NCBI RefSeq assembly: GCF_018860525.1
Contig: NZ_JAHKPM010000065.1
Span: 152,813-216,812 of the forward strand
Reading direction: 5' to 3'
Length of the DNA stretch: 64,000 bases
Source: Vibrio hepatarius
GTDB lineage: Bacteria > Pseudomonadota > Gammaproteobacteria > Enterobacterales > Vibrionaceae
The position numbers and the translations under genes are program-made. Each line of letters opens with the position of its first letter. Within the stretch, counting starts at the first letter, position 1. Of the stretch, positions 45,170-53,464 are shown in pieces. The notes under the pieces were generated by a model. That model had not been told where the DNA came from. It worked only from the letters and a program-made list of their open reading frames with translations, and ran no database searches.

Positions 45170-46214
45170 AGTCTGGTTGCTAATTGATAGTCTTACCTTT
45201 GGTGGCATCGATGCCTATGTTATTGAGCTTGCTAAAGGACTCAAACAGCATCGAGTCGATGTTGAGGTCTTGTTAATAAAACGCTATGCAGCTTTGTCAC
45301 CAATAGTCGCTAAGCTTGAAGGAAATAACATAAATTTTAGCTATCTCTCTTCTACAAACAGTTTCCCACTACTGACTTTGCTTAAACGAATTAACCATCG
45401 AGGTGGCGACATAATTCATGCGCATGGTTATAAATCCAGTTTACTCGCAAAGTGCGCGCGTATTTTTACGGGCATAACTCAAGTGTCCACCTATCATGCA
45501 GGTGAGATACCTAAAGGTAAAGTTAAGCTTTACGACTTAATTGACCGCTACAGTGCATTTTGTTCTTCTGTTTCTCTCTCAGTAAGTGAACAAGTAAGCT
45601 CAAGGATCCCAACGAAAACGCGTAGGCTAAACAATTTTATCCATGATAGCCAGGTTAGACCTAACAAAGGTAATCAAATCGCGTTTGTTGGACGCTTAAG
45701 CCATGAGAAAGCACCTGATAGATTTATTCACTGCGCCGAACGTTGCCCAAAGCTAGACTTCCATATCTACGGGTCGGGCCCTATGGAAACTGAGATTATT
45801 CAAAGTTTGCCTAATAACATAACGTTCCATGGTCATCAGGCAAATATGGACAGGGTTTGGGAAGAAATACTCATCCTGGTGATTTGCTCTCGCTTTGAAG
45901 GCATGCCAATGGCAGCCCTCGAAGCTATGGCAAAAGGTTGTATCGTTATCGCTTATGACGTAGGTGATTTGTCTAAACTCATAAACCATGGCAAAAATGG
46001 GTTTATCGTGAACAGTTTACATTCATTGGTTGATACACTACAAAACGTCACTCAATTGAATAAGAGCGAAAGGCAGATAATACAAAAAGAAGCTGCTGAG
46101 ACTATCCAGCAGGGTTTCTCGTCCTCTTCGGTCATTCCCCAAATGTTAAATGTTTATTTGGGCTCTGATGTGCAATCTGACTCTCAATTTGATAAAACGC
46201 CTTCCTCTAAATAG
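45159..46214 (+). CDS. sypH: Glycosyltransferase family 4 protein SypH
   Basis: A 351-residue GT-B glycosyltransferase. The N-terminal half has IDSLTFGGIDAYVIELAKGL and IIHAHGYKS. The C-terminal donor-binding half has FVGRLSHEKAPDRF, IYGSGPMETEI and the EX7E motif in RFEGMPMAALEAMAKG. It adds a sugar to the lipid-linked repeat unit at the inner face of the membrane. Name by position. Its start lies inside the end of sypG. Its 3' end holds a SypG-like site for the next promoter. Confidence 0.88.
   Translation: MPNKVWLLIDSLTFGGIDAYVIELAKGLKQHRVDVEVLLIKRYAALSPIVAKLEGNNINFSYLSSTNSFPLLTLLKRINHRGGDIIHAHGYKSSLLAKCARIFTGITQVSTYHAGEIPKGKVKLYDLIDRYSAFCSSVSLSVSEQVSSRIPTKTRRLNNFIHDSQVRPNKGNQIAFVGRLSHEKAPDRFIHCAERCPKLDFHIYGSGPMETEIIQSLPNNITFHGHQANMDRVWEEILILVICSRFEGMPMAALEAMAKGCIVIAYDVGDLSKLINHGKNGFIVNSLHSLVDTLQNVTQLNKSERQIIQKEAAETIQQGFSSSSVIPQMLNVYLGSDVQSDSQFDKTPSSK
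46181..46195 (+). promoter_or_regulatory. Candidate SypG enhancer site for sypI
   Basis: CTCTCAATTTGATAA: the CTCA-N3-TGA core with one mismatch to the recalled consensus, 70 bp upstream of the sypI sigma-54 element and inside the sypH coding region. Confidence 0.5.
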
Positions 46215-46264
46215 ATATAATCTTATTCTCCTTATTTAACAGTGATATAAAACATTTATTTTAT

Positions 46265-46280
46265 TGGCATCTCATTTGCG
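46265..46280 (+). promoter_or_regulatory. Sigma-54 promoter of sypI
   Basis: TGGCATCTCATTTGCG: GG and GC separated by 10 bases. It is 36 bp before the sypI ATG, after a 100-bp gap that follows sypH. Confidence 0.82.
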
Positions 46281-46315
46281 TTGTTATCAGTTGACAGATA
46301 CCAGGAGAGGCTAAG

Positions 46316-47515
46316 ATGAAAAAAATACTGTTTGTGCACTACGGAAACGACTGGATTAGGGGGAGTGAACGATGTTTACTTGACCTAATACATCACTGCC
46401 CTAAACAAGGGTTTGAAGCGTATTTATGGACAAACAACCCAGCGCTTCATCACTATGCAAAAGAGAACAGTATCAGCGCTGAAATAGATCCTTTCCCTAT
46501 TCTTTTGGGTCATCTGAAGCCTCAGTTCAATGTTATCGGTTGGTTTAATTTGATTGTAAAAGCTTGCCAGATAATTAGGCAGAAAGAAATTGACATAGTC
46601 CATGTCAATAACGGAGCACCCTGCCAATGGATGGTTATATCAGCAAGGATAATGAATATTCCTCTCGTCACCCAATTGCACAGCCCCTACTCTGCTCGTG
46701 ACCGCCTTACCTTAAGTCTACATTTGTCTCCATACACCATTGCAGTAAAACGTAACGTAGGGCAAAAATTGACACTAGAAGGCTATCCAGAAGAACGTTT
46801 ATCAACCATTCACAACGGGCTCGATGTTTTAAAGCTCGGTAGACAACATAAAATCGATGTGAAAGATATCTTAGGTTTACCCAAGCACAGTTTTCTATAT
46901 TCCACGGTCGGCTCACTCATCCACCGCAAAGGGATGGATAGGCTTATTATCGCTATACAGAGCCTCAATACCGAACATCCCAACACACATTTACTCATCA
47001 TTGGCGATGGTCCAATGCGATGTGAATTAGAACGCATGGCCAAAACACTCTATGTTGAAAACAAAATCCACTTTATTGGCGAACAAAGTAACGTTGTAGG
47101 CTGGCTTAAGGGCTGCGATGCATTTGCTAGTGGAGCAAGGAGCGGGTCTTCTGGTCATGCTATTGCTGAAGCGACAATAGCTGGCATACCTGTCATTGCT
47201 CCTCGCGGAAGTGGTATACCAGAATTTATCCATCACGGTATGACAGGACTTCTTTACTCAAATCATGGGACCGCTCCCCTAACCCAAATGATGACCGTAC
47301 TTATCGAACACAAAAAATTTGGCAAACAACTTTCTAGCCAAGCTCAAATCGACATTACTAAAAACTTCGATATCGAGTTATCAAGCCAGCAGATTGTTAA
47401 GGTATACAATCAGTTATTAGTTGACCATCAAACATCTGTATCTTTTTGGCGAACTTTCATTCCTTTAAAAAGCTACTTAACAAAGCGCTTATTAATTGGA
47501 GGCGAACATGGATAA
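46316..47515 (+). CDS. sypI: Glycosyltransferase family 4 protein SypI
   Basis: A 399-residue GT-B glycosyltransferase with an N-terminal acceptor domain (VHYGNDWIRGSERCLLDL, HVNNGAP), linker, and donor domain with YSTVGSLIHRKGMDR, IIGDGPMRCELE and SSGHAIAEATIAGIPVIAPRG. Start ATG 46316 has AGGAGAGG upstream. Its stop overlaps the remains of sypJ by 8 bp, showing that the operon once continued in frame into that gene. Name from gene order. Confidence 0.88.
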   Translation: MKKILFVHYGNDWIRGSERCLLDLIHHCPKQGFEAYLWTNNPALHHYAKENSISAEIDPFPILLGHLKPQFNVIGWFNLIVKACQIIRQKEIDIVHVNNGAPCQWMVISARIMNIPLVTQLHSPYSARDRLTLSLHLSPYTIAVKRNVGQKLTLEGYPEERLSTIHNGLDVLKLGRQHKIDVKDILGLPKHSFLYSTVGSLIHRKGMDRLIIAIQSLNTEHPNTHLLIIGDGPMRCELERMAKTLYVENKIHFIGEQSNVVGWLKGCDAFASGARSGSSGHAIAEATIAGIPVIAPRGSGIPEFIHHGMTGLLYSNHGTAPLTQMMTVLIEHKKFGKQLSSQAQIDITKNFDIELSSQQIVKVYNQLLVDHQTSVSFWRTFIPLKSYLTKRLLIGGEHG

Positions 47516-48175
47516 TTCAAACATAAATAAGGCTTTGATATTAGATCCTTCGTCTACGCCAAATATAACCAATGCTTTGGAGACATATTTAAAACACAAA
47601 ACCTGCATCCAGGACTGTCAGACGTGGTAAGATCCTATTTGTTATATTCTGCTTACTATAAATTTGTTAATTGCCGTGCAGAGGAAAGTTGGCCGGCTCG
47701 ATCACAAACTGATGTCCTTATGTGTTATTGGGCTGCACCTTTATTAAATTGGAAGGAACTAGGTAATTTTATTGAGACGCTAAAATATGCAGCAGAAATC
47801 TGGTTACTCACCACAAACATCTGCTATATACGCCCCGCTGATAAATCGATATTGGTCAGTACGGCACCTATTTCAATTCTCGAAGCTCTAGCGACTGGTG
47901 CATGTGTTGTAATCCCTCAAGGCAATTCATACTGGGATAAGCGTCTAATTTACAACAAAAATTGTATCAAATACTTGCCTAATGACTCAAACTATCTTTG
48001 TGACGCACTACTCTACGTAGCTAAGGATACTGCTTGCTTTCAGCGTTGTATCAAAAATGGCTTAAACGTGACATAAAAGTACAAAACGGAAAATAGCTAT
48101 CACGATTTTGTGAGAACAATTGATAGTAACCCTTTGTTAAAAGGTATCTTGCGTACCAAACCCGTGAGGGAATAA
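47508..48175 (+). pseudogene. sypJ: Degenerate sypJ (glycosyltransferase remnant)
   Basis: ATG 47508 follows GGAGGCG and overlaps sypI, as a normal operon gene would. The frame gives about 40 residues (MDNSNINKALILDPSSTPNI) and stops at 47628-47630. A second frame takes over (NLHPGLSDVVRSYLLYSAYY through 47624 onward), carrying a typical GT4 C-terminal motif (ISILEALATGACVVIPQGNS). It stops at TAA 48074-48076. In the same frame the sequence continues sensibly (ENSYHDFVRTIDSNPLLKGI) to a second stop at 48173-48175. Thus at least one frameshift and one nonsense codon are present. Total length is about 220 codons, against 350-400 for the family, so internal sequence has also been lost. Confidence 0.85.
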
Positions 48176-48181
48176 GGACTA

Positions 48182-48607
48182 ATGATACGACAAAACATAC
48201 ACGCATGGTTGAAGCAAGAACATGTAAAGAGCATGTGCCTTTACGCGACTAGTCTTCTCCTATTATCTTATCTTTACCTAGCTTGGATTTTGAAAAAATC
48301 AGGGGTATTTGCCGTACTATTGTATCTGTATTTTGGGCAACTCATATGGCTAAATTTTGTCGCATACTTTACTAAATCTCTTCATTGCATACCCTGTCGA
48401 GTCAAATCACTACCCTCTATATTGGTTGCTAGTTTGTTATTTACTTCAAGCAGTTGGTACAATAATTTAGCTCAAGTTGTTGCGTTGATGTTAGTTGCTC
48501 AGCCAAGGATCTTTAGGGCATTGCTGCAAAAACTGTATTTCGTAAAATTCAATACCTTTTATCTTAAAAAGAACTCTCCAGGAGAGGCAGTAGGACGGAT
48601 ACTATGA
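48182..48607 (+). CDS. sypK: Short three-helix membrane protein at the sypK position
   Basis: A 141-residue protein with about three membrane helices (LYATSLLLLSYLYLAWIL, FAVLLYLYFGQLIWLNFVAY and one near residues 76-106). TAAGGA precedes its ATG and its stop overlaps sypL by 4 bp, so it is translated in the operon. The gene at this position in V. fischeri, sypK, is described as an oligosaccharide translocase (Wzx-like), which would need about 12 helices. If that is right, this is a shortened remnant or an internally deleted version. It could instead be an intact small protein of unknown role. Identity is from position only. Confidence 0.5.
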   Translation: MIRQNIHAWLKQEHVKSMCLYATSLLLLSYLYLAWILKKSGVFAVLLYLYFGQLIWLNFVAYFTKSLHCIPCRVKSLPSILVASLLFTSSSWYNNLAQVVALMLVAQPRIFRALLQKLYFVKFNTFYLKKNSPGEAVGRIL

Positions 48608-49995
48608 CAGGACCACGGGCACTTTACCCTCTGGTGGTCACTCTTGGCGTCTGCTTTCTCATAACGTTAGTTTGGAAGATGGTTCCGCATCCCTTAGTTG
48701 CGATTGTACTTTGTATGTTACCACTTGGTATGTTATTTGTTCTTAATCAAACTTTTTGGTTAGTGAGTTTGTTTGTATTGTTTTCATTTTTCCGCATTCA
48801 TGAGGCATTTCCAGCACTCTACTCGCTAAAAATTCCCTTACTATTGTCGATTGGTGCTCTGAGTGCACTCCTTTGGCATAGTTTGGTTAGTAAACAGCTA
48901 GATACTTTCTGGCATCCAAGCCTCACATGGTTTTCGGTTTTTTGGTTCCTTGTATTCATTGGCATACTCTTTTCATCAAACCCTGGCCTCGCAATCAAGT
49001 ACTTCAAAGCTATTTACTGGAAAATTATCATAATGACATTTGCCATCGCTTGGCTGGTAAATAGTGCTCTCAACGTGCAACGCATCAGTATACTTATTAT
49101 TCTTACAGGCGGCTTAATAGCATGTGTCGCGCTTTATAACTCAGTTAATGGGATAGGTTTAGTTGAAGGAACTCGAGTCACTATTGGCAGGAATTTAGGT
49201 TCAGTTCTCGGAGATCCAAACGACTTATCCTTAGTGCTTATGTTTCCTCTGGCTTTCGCTATAAGCTTAATGGTAACCAAAAACCTAGGAAGTGTACGAA
49301 TCTTAGGACTAATCGGAACAATTTTATCATTATCAGCCGTTATTGCCACTCAAAGTCGTGGCGGTTTGCTGGGTTCGGTTGCTGTATTCGGTATCTTTGG
49401 TTTGAGAATTATACGCTCCAAAACTTTATTGGCTTTCATAGGGACATTGGCCTTGATGATCCTTGCCGCTGCGGCAGGCATTTCAGACCGAAAATCTGGC
49501 GGTGCACAGGAAGAAGGAATTGATGAATCGGCAATGGGCCGGCTTTATGCATGGGAAGCCGCATTTGGCATGGCCGTCGATAATCCATTAACTGGGGTAG
49601 GAATTCACAACTTTTACTCAAACTATTTCTACTATAGCGCACATTGGGATGGTCTTAATCATGCTGTGCATTCCACATGGTTCGGTGTCCTTGCTGAAAC
49701 TGGCTTTTTAGGATTTTTCGTATTCATCGGCTGTATTTACTCTTTGGTTAAAACCAGCAAAAATACCCTAAAGATACTTGATTCGAATCCAGCACATTAC
49801 TCTCCTTACTTACATGGTACTGCTACTGCGGTATATGCTGGCATCATTGGTACGATAGTCTCTGGTACTTTCCTCACTCAAGGTTTTACTTGGCCCATTT
49901 ATATACTCGCAGCCCTATGTATAGCACTAAATAAAATTGTTCAAAACAGTTCTCAAAATGAGAATATCCCAAAACCTTCACAGAAAAAAACGTAA
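48604..49995 (+). CDS. sypL: O-antigen ligase/polymerase family protein SypL
   Basis: A 463-residue membrane protein with about 11-12 helices and the Wzy_C/O-antigen ligase signature: FSSNPGLAIKYFKAIYWKI, GDPNDLSLVLMFPLA, ATQSRGGLLGSVAVFG and the large periplasmic loop with GVGIHNFYSNYF and AVHSTWFGVLAETG. In the locus it would join repeat units (polymerase) or ligate the chain. It overlaps sypK by 4 bp. Its 3' end contains a perfect SypG-like palindrome. Confidence 0.9.
   Translation: MTGPRALYPLVVTLGVCFLITLVWKMVPHPLVAIVLCMLPLGMLFVLNQTFWLVSLFVLFSFFRIHEAFPALYSLKIPLLLSIGALSALLWHSLVSKQLDTFWHPSLTWFSVFWFLVFIGILFSSNPGLAIKYFKAIYWKIIIMTFAIAWLVNSALNVQRISILIILTGGLIACVALYNSVNGIGLVEGTRVTIGRNLGSVLGDPNDLSLVLMFPLAFAISLMVTKNLGSVRILGLIGTILSLSAVIATQSRGGLLGSVAVFGIFGLRIIRSKTLLAFIGTLALMILAAAAGISDRKSGGAQEEGIDESAMGRLYAWEAAFGMAVDNPLTGVGIHNFYSNYFYYSAHWDGLNHAVHSTWFGVLAETGFLGFFVFIGCIYSLVKTSKNTLKILDSNPAHYSPYLHGTATAVYAGIIGTIVSGTFLTQGFTWPIYILAALCIALNKIVQNSSQNENIPKPSQKKT
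49950..49964 (+). promoter_or_regulatory. Candidate SypG enhancer site for sypM (perfect palindrome)
   Basis: TTCTCAAAATGAGAA, a perfect inverted repeat and full match to the recalled SypG consensus, 59 bp upstream of the sypM -24/-12 element, within the end of sypL. Confidence 0.7.
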
Positions 49996-50022
49996 TGTTT
50001 TGTTTTAAATTGATTTTTATTT

Positions 50023-50038
50023 TGGCACGCAACATGTA
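50023..50038 (+). promoter_or_regulatory. Sigma-54 promoter of sypM, variant -12
   Basis: TGGCACGCAACATGTA: perfect -24 TGGCAC with 10-base spacing, but the -12 doublet is GT rather than GC. It lies 37 bp before the sypM ATG. It may be weaker than the other three. Confidence 0.65.
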
Positions 50039-50074
50039 ATACCTCCTATATTAAAGAGATACTAGGAGATTCAC

Positions 50075-50788
50075 ATGCTGGCTACTCACTTCAATGAAAT
50101 AAAAATATGGCTTAAAGAAAACCCAAACCCGGCTTGTCGCAAACTATTTTTGATTCTGAAATACATCCGAGCATGCGACCTTCCTACACCTTATATATTC
50201 AATAAAATTGTTGCATTCATCTACACCACTCTGACATTATGCATTAATACGCTTATGCGAATTTTTGTCTATACCCCCGCATTCAAGGCTCGTGTAAGTA
50301 CACTAGGAAAAGGGTTGTATCTATTCGGGGGAGTGCCACTGATTACTGGCCCACTAAAGCTAGTCGTTGGTAATGATTGTCGAATTTCAGGACATACGAC
50401 ATTCAGTGGACGGCCTCAAACATCACAACCAGAACTTTTTATCGGAAACAATGTTGATGTAGGCTGGCAAACGACCATTGCAATAGGTAAACGAGTGGTC
50501 ATTGGTGATAATGTCAGAATGGCCGGCCGAGCTTTTTTATTTGGCTATTCTGGACATTCACTAAACGCACAGGAAAGAGCGGCTGGCGTCGGTGACAATG
50601 AGAGTGATGTTGGCGATATTATACTTGAAAGCAACGTCTGGTTGGGGACCAATGTCACTGTATGCCCCAACGTAACTATCGGACAAGGCACAATAGTTGG
50701 TGCAGGAAGCGTCGTTACCAAAAGCTTACCCCCGTTTGTTGTCGCTGCGGGTAATCCAGCAAAAGTCGTACGAAAGTTAACTAACTAG
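50075..50788 (+). CDS. sypM: Hexapeptide-repeat acyltransferase SypM
   Basis: A 237-residue protein whose C-terminal two thirds form a left-handed beta-helix of hexapeptide repeats (IGNNVDVGWQTTIAIGKRVV, then VWLGTNVTVCPNVTIGQGTI and VGAGSVVTKSLPP). It is a typical O-acetyl- or acyltransferase. It would decorate the polysaccharide with acetyl groups. The N-terminus has one hydrophobic helix that may dock it at the membrane. First gene of the sypMNO transcript. Confidence 0.9.
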   Translation: MLATHFNEIKIWLKENPNPACRKLFLILKYIRACDLPTPYIFNKIVAFIYTTLTLCINTLMRIFVYTPAFKARVSTLGKGLYLFGGVPLITGPLKLVVGNDCRISGHTTFSGRPQTSQPELFIGNNVDVGWQTTIAIGKRVVIGDNVRMAGRAFLFGYSGHSLNAQERAAGVGDNESDVGDIILESNVWLGTNVTVCPNVTIGQGTIVGAGSVVTKSLPPFVVAAGNPAKVVRKLTN

Positions 50789-50796
50789 GAGGCTCT

Positions 50797-51915
50797 ATGA
50801 GTCGTGATTTAATCGTATTTGGAGAAGATTTTGGTGGTTTACCTTCTAGCACCCAACATATAGTATCTAGGCTAGCCGCTGATAGAAAAGTACTATGGGT
50901 TAACTCGATAGGCTTACGTCAACCCAAGCTCAACAAAAACGACATAACACGCACTTTTAATAAATTGCTTGGACGCGGTAAAAAAGGATACTCATCAAAC
51001 TCTCAACCGCTCTTAAGCAACATTACGGTAGTTAATCTTAAAACCATCCCTGCTCCAAAATCGTCATGGGCAAGGCGAGTTGCCAAAAAAATGTTACTCA
51101 AACAACTTATACCTATTATTGATAAGCTTAATTTGGTTAAACCTATTTTTTGGACCTCACTACCAACTGCTGCCGATCTTTGTGGACACCTCAATGAAGC
51201 CGCTGTGGTATATTACTGCGGTGATGACTTTGCATCTCTGGCAGGCGTTGATCATGATACAATCGTATCCCATGAGAATAAGCTTGCCACTTTAGCCGAT
51301 CTTATCTTGGGAGCAAGCCCGACGATCTGCGATAAGTTTGCTGCACATAAAACAACATTAATTCCTCATGGCGTGGACTACGACTTATTTAGCCAACCTG
51401 CAATACGAGCATTAGATCTTCCTAACAATGGTCGCCCTATTGCAGGATTTTATGGCAGCATATCAAATTGGTTAGATTATGAGCTTATTGCTAAGGTGTG
51501 TCTTAATAATTCTGGCTGGGACTTTGTTTTTATTGGGCCGATCGAGTTAGACTACAATCCACTTCCTAATTTATCCAATGTCCATTATTTAGGTCCAAAA
51601 CCTCACGACGAACTACCAGGCTACAGCCAGCATTGGGATGCAAGCTTACTACCTTTTAAGCTTAACCAGCAGATCCTCGCTTGCAGCCCATTAAAGCTGA
51701 TGGAATACCTAGCAACTGGTACACCTGTTATAACAACGCCATTTCCAGCGATGGAACCATACAAGCAGCACATAAACCTTGTTCATAACGCTGATCAATT
51801 TAGCCATAGCCTCAATGATGTGGCACTAAAACAACAAGTGGATTCAGAAATAGTCCGCAGAGACAGTTGGGACGCTCGTTCCTTAGAAGTCAGTCAGCTT
51901 CTGGAGTCTCTATGA
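50797..51915 (+). CDS. sypN: Glycosyltransferase SypN
   Basis: A 372-residue GT-B glycosyltransferase with VFGEDFGGLPSSTQHI at the start and a donor domain showing PIAGFYGSISNWLDYELI, FIGPIELD, LGPKPHDELPGYSQHWD and SPLKLMEYLATGTPVI. The last is a common nucleotide-sugar grip in this group. Start 50797 lies 8 bp after sypM behind AGGAGG. Its stop overlaps sypO by 4 bp. Sugar donor unknown. Confidence 0.88.
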   Translation: MSRDLIVFGEDFGGLPSSTQHIVSRLAADRKVLWVNSIGLRQPKLNKNDITRTFNKLLGRGKKGYSSNSQPLLSNITVVNLKTIPAPKSSWARRVAKKMLLKQLIPIIDKLNLVKPIFWTSLPTAADLCGHLNEAAVVYYCGDDFASLAGVDHDTIVSHENKLATLADLILGASPTICDKFAAHKTTLIPHGVDYDLFSQPAIRALDLPNNGRPIAGFYGSISNWLDYELIAKVCLNNSGWDFVFIGPIELDYNPLPNLSNVHYLGPKPHDELPGYSQHWDASLLPFKLNQQILACSPLKLMEYLATGTPVITTPFPAMEPYKQHINLVHNADQFSHSLNDVALKQQVDSEIVRRDSWDARSLEVSQLLESL

Positions 51916-53348
51916 ATAAACTAAAAATCCGCTTCATTGTCATTTTAAATGCTGCTTGGCGTCAGCGCTATGTCATCATGTTACCAATATTAATCATGCC
52001 TTTTGCTGGGTACTTTGTTGGTAAAATGGCCCCTGAACAATACGTTTCGCACACCAGTATGCTGATTCAAGAAACAGCTAAAATGAATCCTTTTTTAGAG
52101 GATATTGCAGTCTCTACAATGCTAAAGGAGCGTTTAACTGCACTACGTACCCTATTAAAAAGTAGACATATTCTTAGATCCGTTGCCAGTGAACGTGGAC
52201 TAACTAACGAATCAATGTCAGCCCAAGAAATAGACGATGTTATAGCTAGACTTGCTGAAAATTTGACTGTCAGCCAGCCTGGCAAAGACTTTTTGAAGAT
52301 TGAATTAAAGGCATCTAAGCCAGAAGGAATGAAAAAGCTGCTTGAATCAGTTAGTGAACGTTTTATTGAACAAATGCTTGCACCTGAGCGCTCGTCAATA
52401 AAAGACTCAAGTGAATTTCTAAGCCTCCATATTGAAAAGCGTCGAGATGCGTTGAATGAAGCCGAAAATGCCCTCGCTAATTTCAAAAATGAAAATGCAT
52501 CAGTCACACCTGAAATGCAAAATCAAAGCCTTACTCGTCTCGCGATTCTAAAGCAAAGCCTCGCTGAGAAAGAAGCCGAGTTATCGGGTGTTGAACGTAG
52601 CCTAGGGACTTTGGACCAGCAGCTATCTAGAACGAATCCTGTGGTCGGAAAAATTGAAGAGCAGATCATTGAGATAAGGAGTGAACTCACCCTATTAAGA
52701 GCAAGATATACAGATAATCATAGCTCTGTACTCGGAAAACAACGCGAGCTTAATCGTCTTGAAAGAGAACGCACTGAGCTGTTAAAAGTTGAACAGCCCA
52801 TAATGAGTAGTGATCAGCTTTGGGACATTGCGAGTAGCAATACGCTGTCAGACATCAGTAAAATACAACCTTTACTCGTTACGCAATTACACACTTTACA
52901 AGTTGTTCGCAGCAAATTTGAATCATTAAGTGAAGAAACAAAAAGCTTAACAAAGATGATAGCTGACTTAGAGCAACAAGCTAATAAGTTTGGTGACAAC
53001 TCCAAAGAAATGTTTCAACTACAGAGCGACGTAAGTATTAAAAGACAACTCTATGATGAATTGATCCAACGTTATGAGATGGCCCAGCTTACTGGATCAC
53101 TAGGAATATTTGAACAAAATAAGAGGGTGAAAATTATCGATCTTCCTTATACACCAAGCGCTCCTTCTAATCTTCCAATCATTTTTTTTATTATAGCCGG
53201 CCTTTTTGCTGGTATCGCGCTTGGTAGTGGCATCGCGACTTTAATTGAGATTTTCAATACCGCGGTAAGAAGCCCAATTGAATTGGAAGAACTGACAGGA
53301 ACACAGGTCATTGCCATCATTCCCAAAATAAAACCATTCCAGTCATAA
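51912..53348 (+). CDS. sypO: Chain-length determinant (Wzz/PCP) protein SypO
   Basis: Start ATG 51912 (ATGA overlap with sypN) gives 478 residues; an upstream frame from 51867 is not used. Two membrane helices (about residues 20-38 and 423-446) bracket a long coiled-coil periplasmic region rich in Glu, Leu and Lys, as in Wzz/GumC co-polymerases. The Pro-rich stretch before TM2 (LPYTPSAPSNLP) is typical. It lacks a fused kinase domain; SypD would be its separate partner. Confidence 0.9.
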   Translation: MNKLKIRFIVILNAAWRQRYVIMLPILIMPFAGYFVGKMAPEQYVSHTSMLIQETAKMNPFLEDIAVSTMLKERLTALRTLLKSRHILRSVASERGLTNESMSAQEIDDVIARLAENLTVSQPGKDFLKIELKASKPEGMKKLLESVSERFIEQMLAPERSSIKDSSEFLSLHIEKRRDALNEAENALANFKNENASVTPEMQNQSLTRLAILKQSLAEKEAELSGVERSLGTLDQQLSRTNPVVGKIEEQIIEIRSELTLLRARYTDNHSSVLGKQRELNRLERERTELLKVEQPIMSSDQLWDIASSNTLSDISKIQPLLVTQLHTLQVVRSKFESLSEETKSLTKMIADLEQQANKFGDNSKEMFQLQSDVSIKRQLYDELIQRYEMAQLTGSLGIFEQNKRVKIIDLPYTPSAPSNLPIIFFIIAGLFAGIALGSGIATLIEIFNTAVRSPIELEELTGTQVIAIIPKIKPFQS

Positions 53349-53351
53349 AGA

Positions 53352-53366
53352 AACTCAAAATGACAT
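53352..53366 (+). promoter_or_regulatory. Candidate SypG enhancer site for sypP
   Basis: AACTCAAAATGACAT keeps the CTCA-N3-TGA core but differs from the recalled consensus at flanking bases. It is 48 bp upstream of the sypP sigma-54 element. Confidence 0.45.
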
Positions 53367-53413
53367 AACCAACAGATACAATATTAAGCACTTGTTTAAT
53401 ATTGTTTTTTTAT

Positions 53414-53429
53414 TGGCACAGGATGTGCT
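53414..53429 (+). promoter_or_regulatory. Sigma-54 promoter of sypP
   Basis: TGGCACAGGATGTGCT: GG and GC with exactly 10 bases between, placed 36 bp before sypP in a 116-bp gap. Confidence 0.82.
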
Positions 53430-53464
53430 TTAAGTTACTAGACTCGCCAACTTAGGGATTAGTA

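Noticed and set aside
52067..52507. 146-codon open frame on the minus strand inside sypO
   Set aside because: It lies antisense to a well-supported coiled-coil protein; its Ser/Ile-rich composition is that of a shadow frame.
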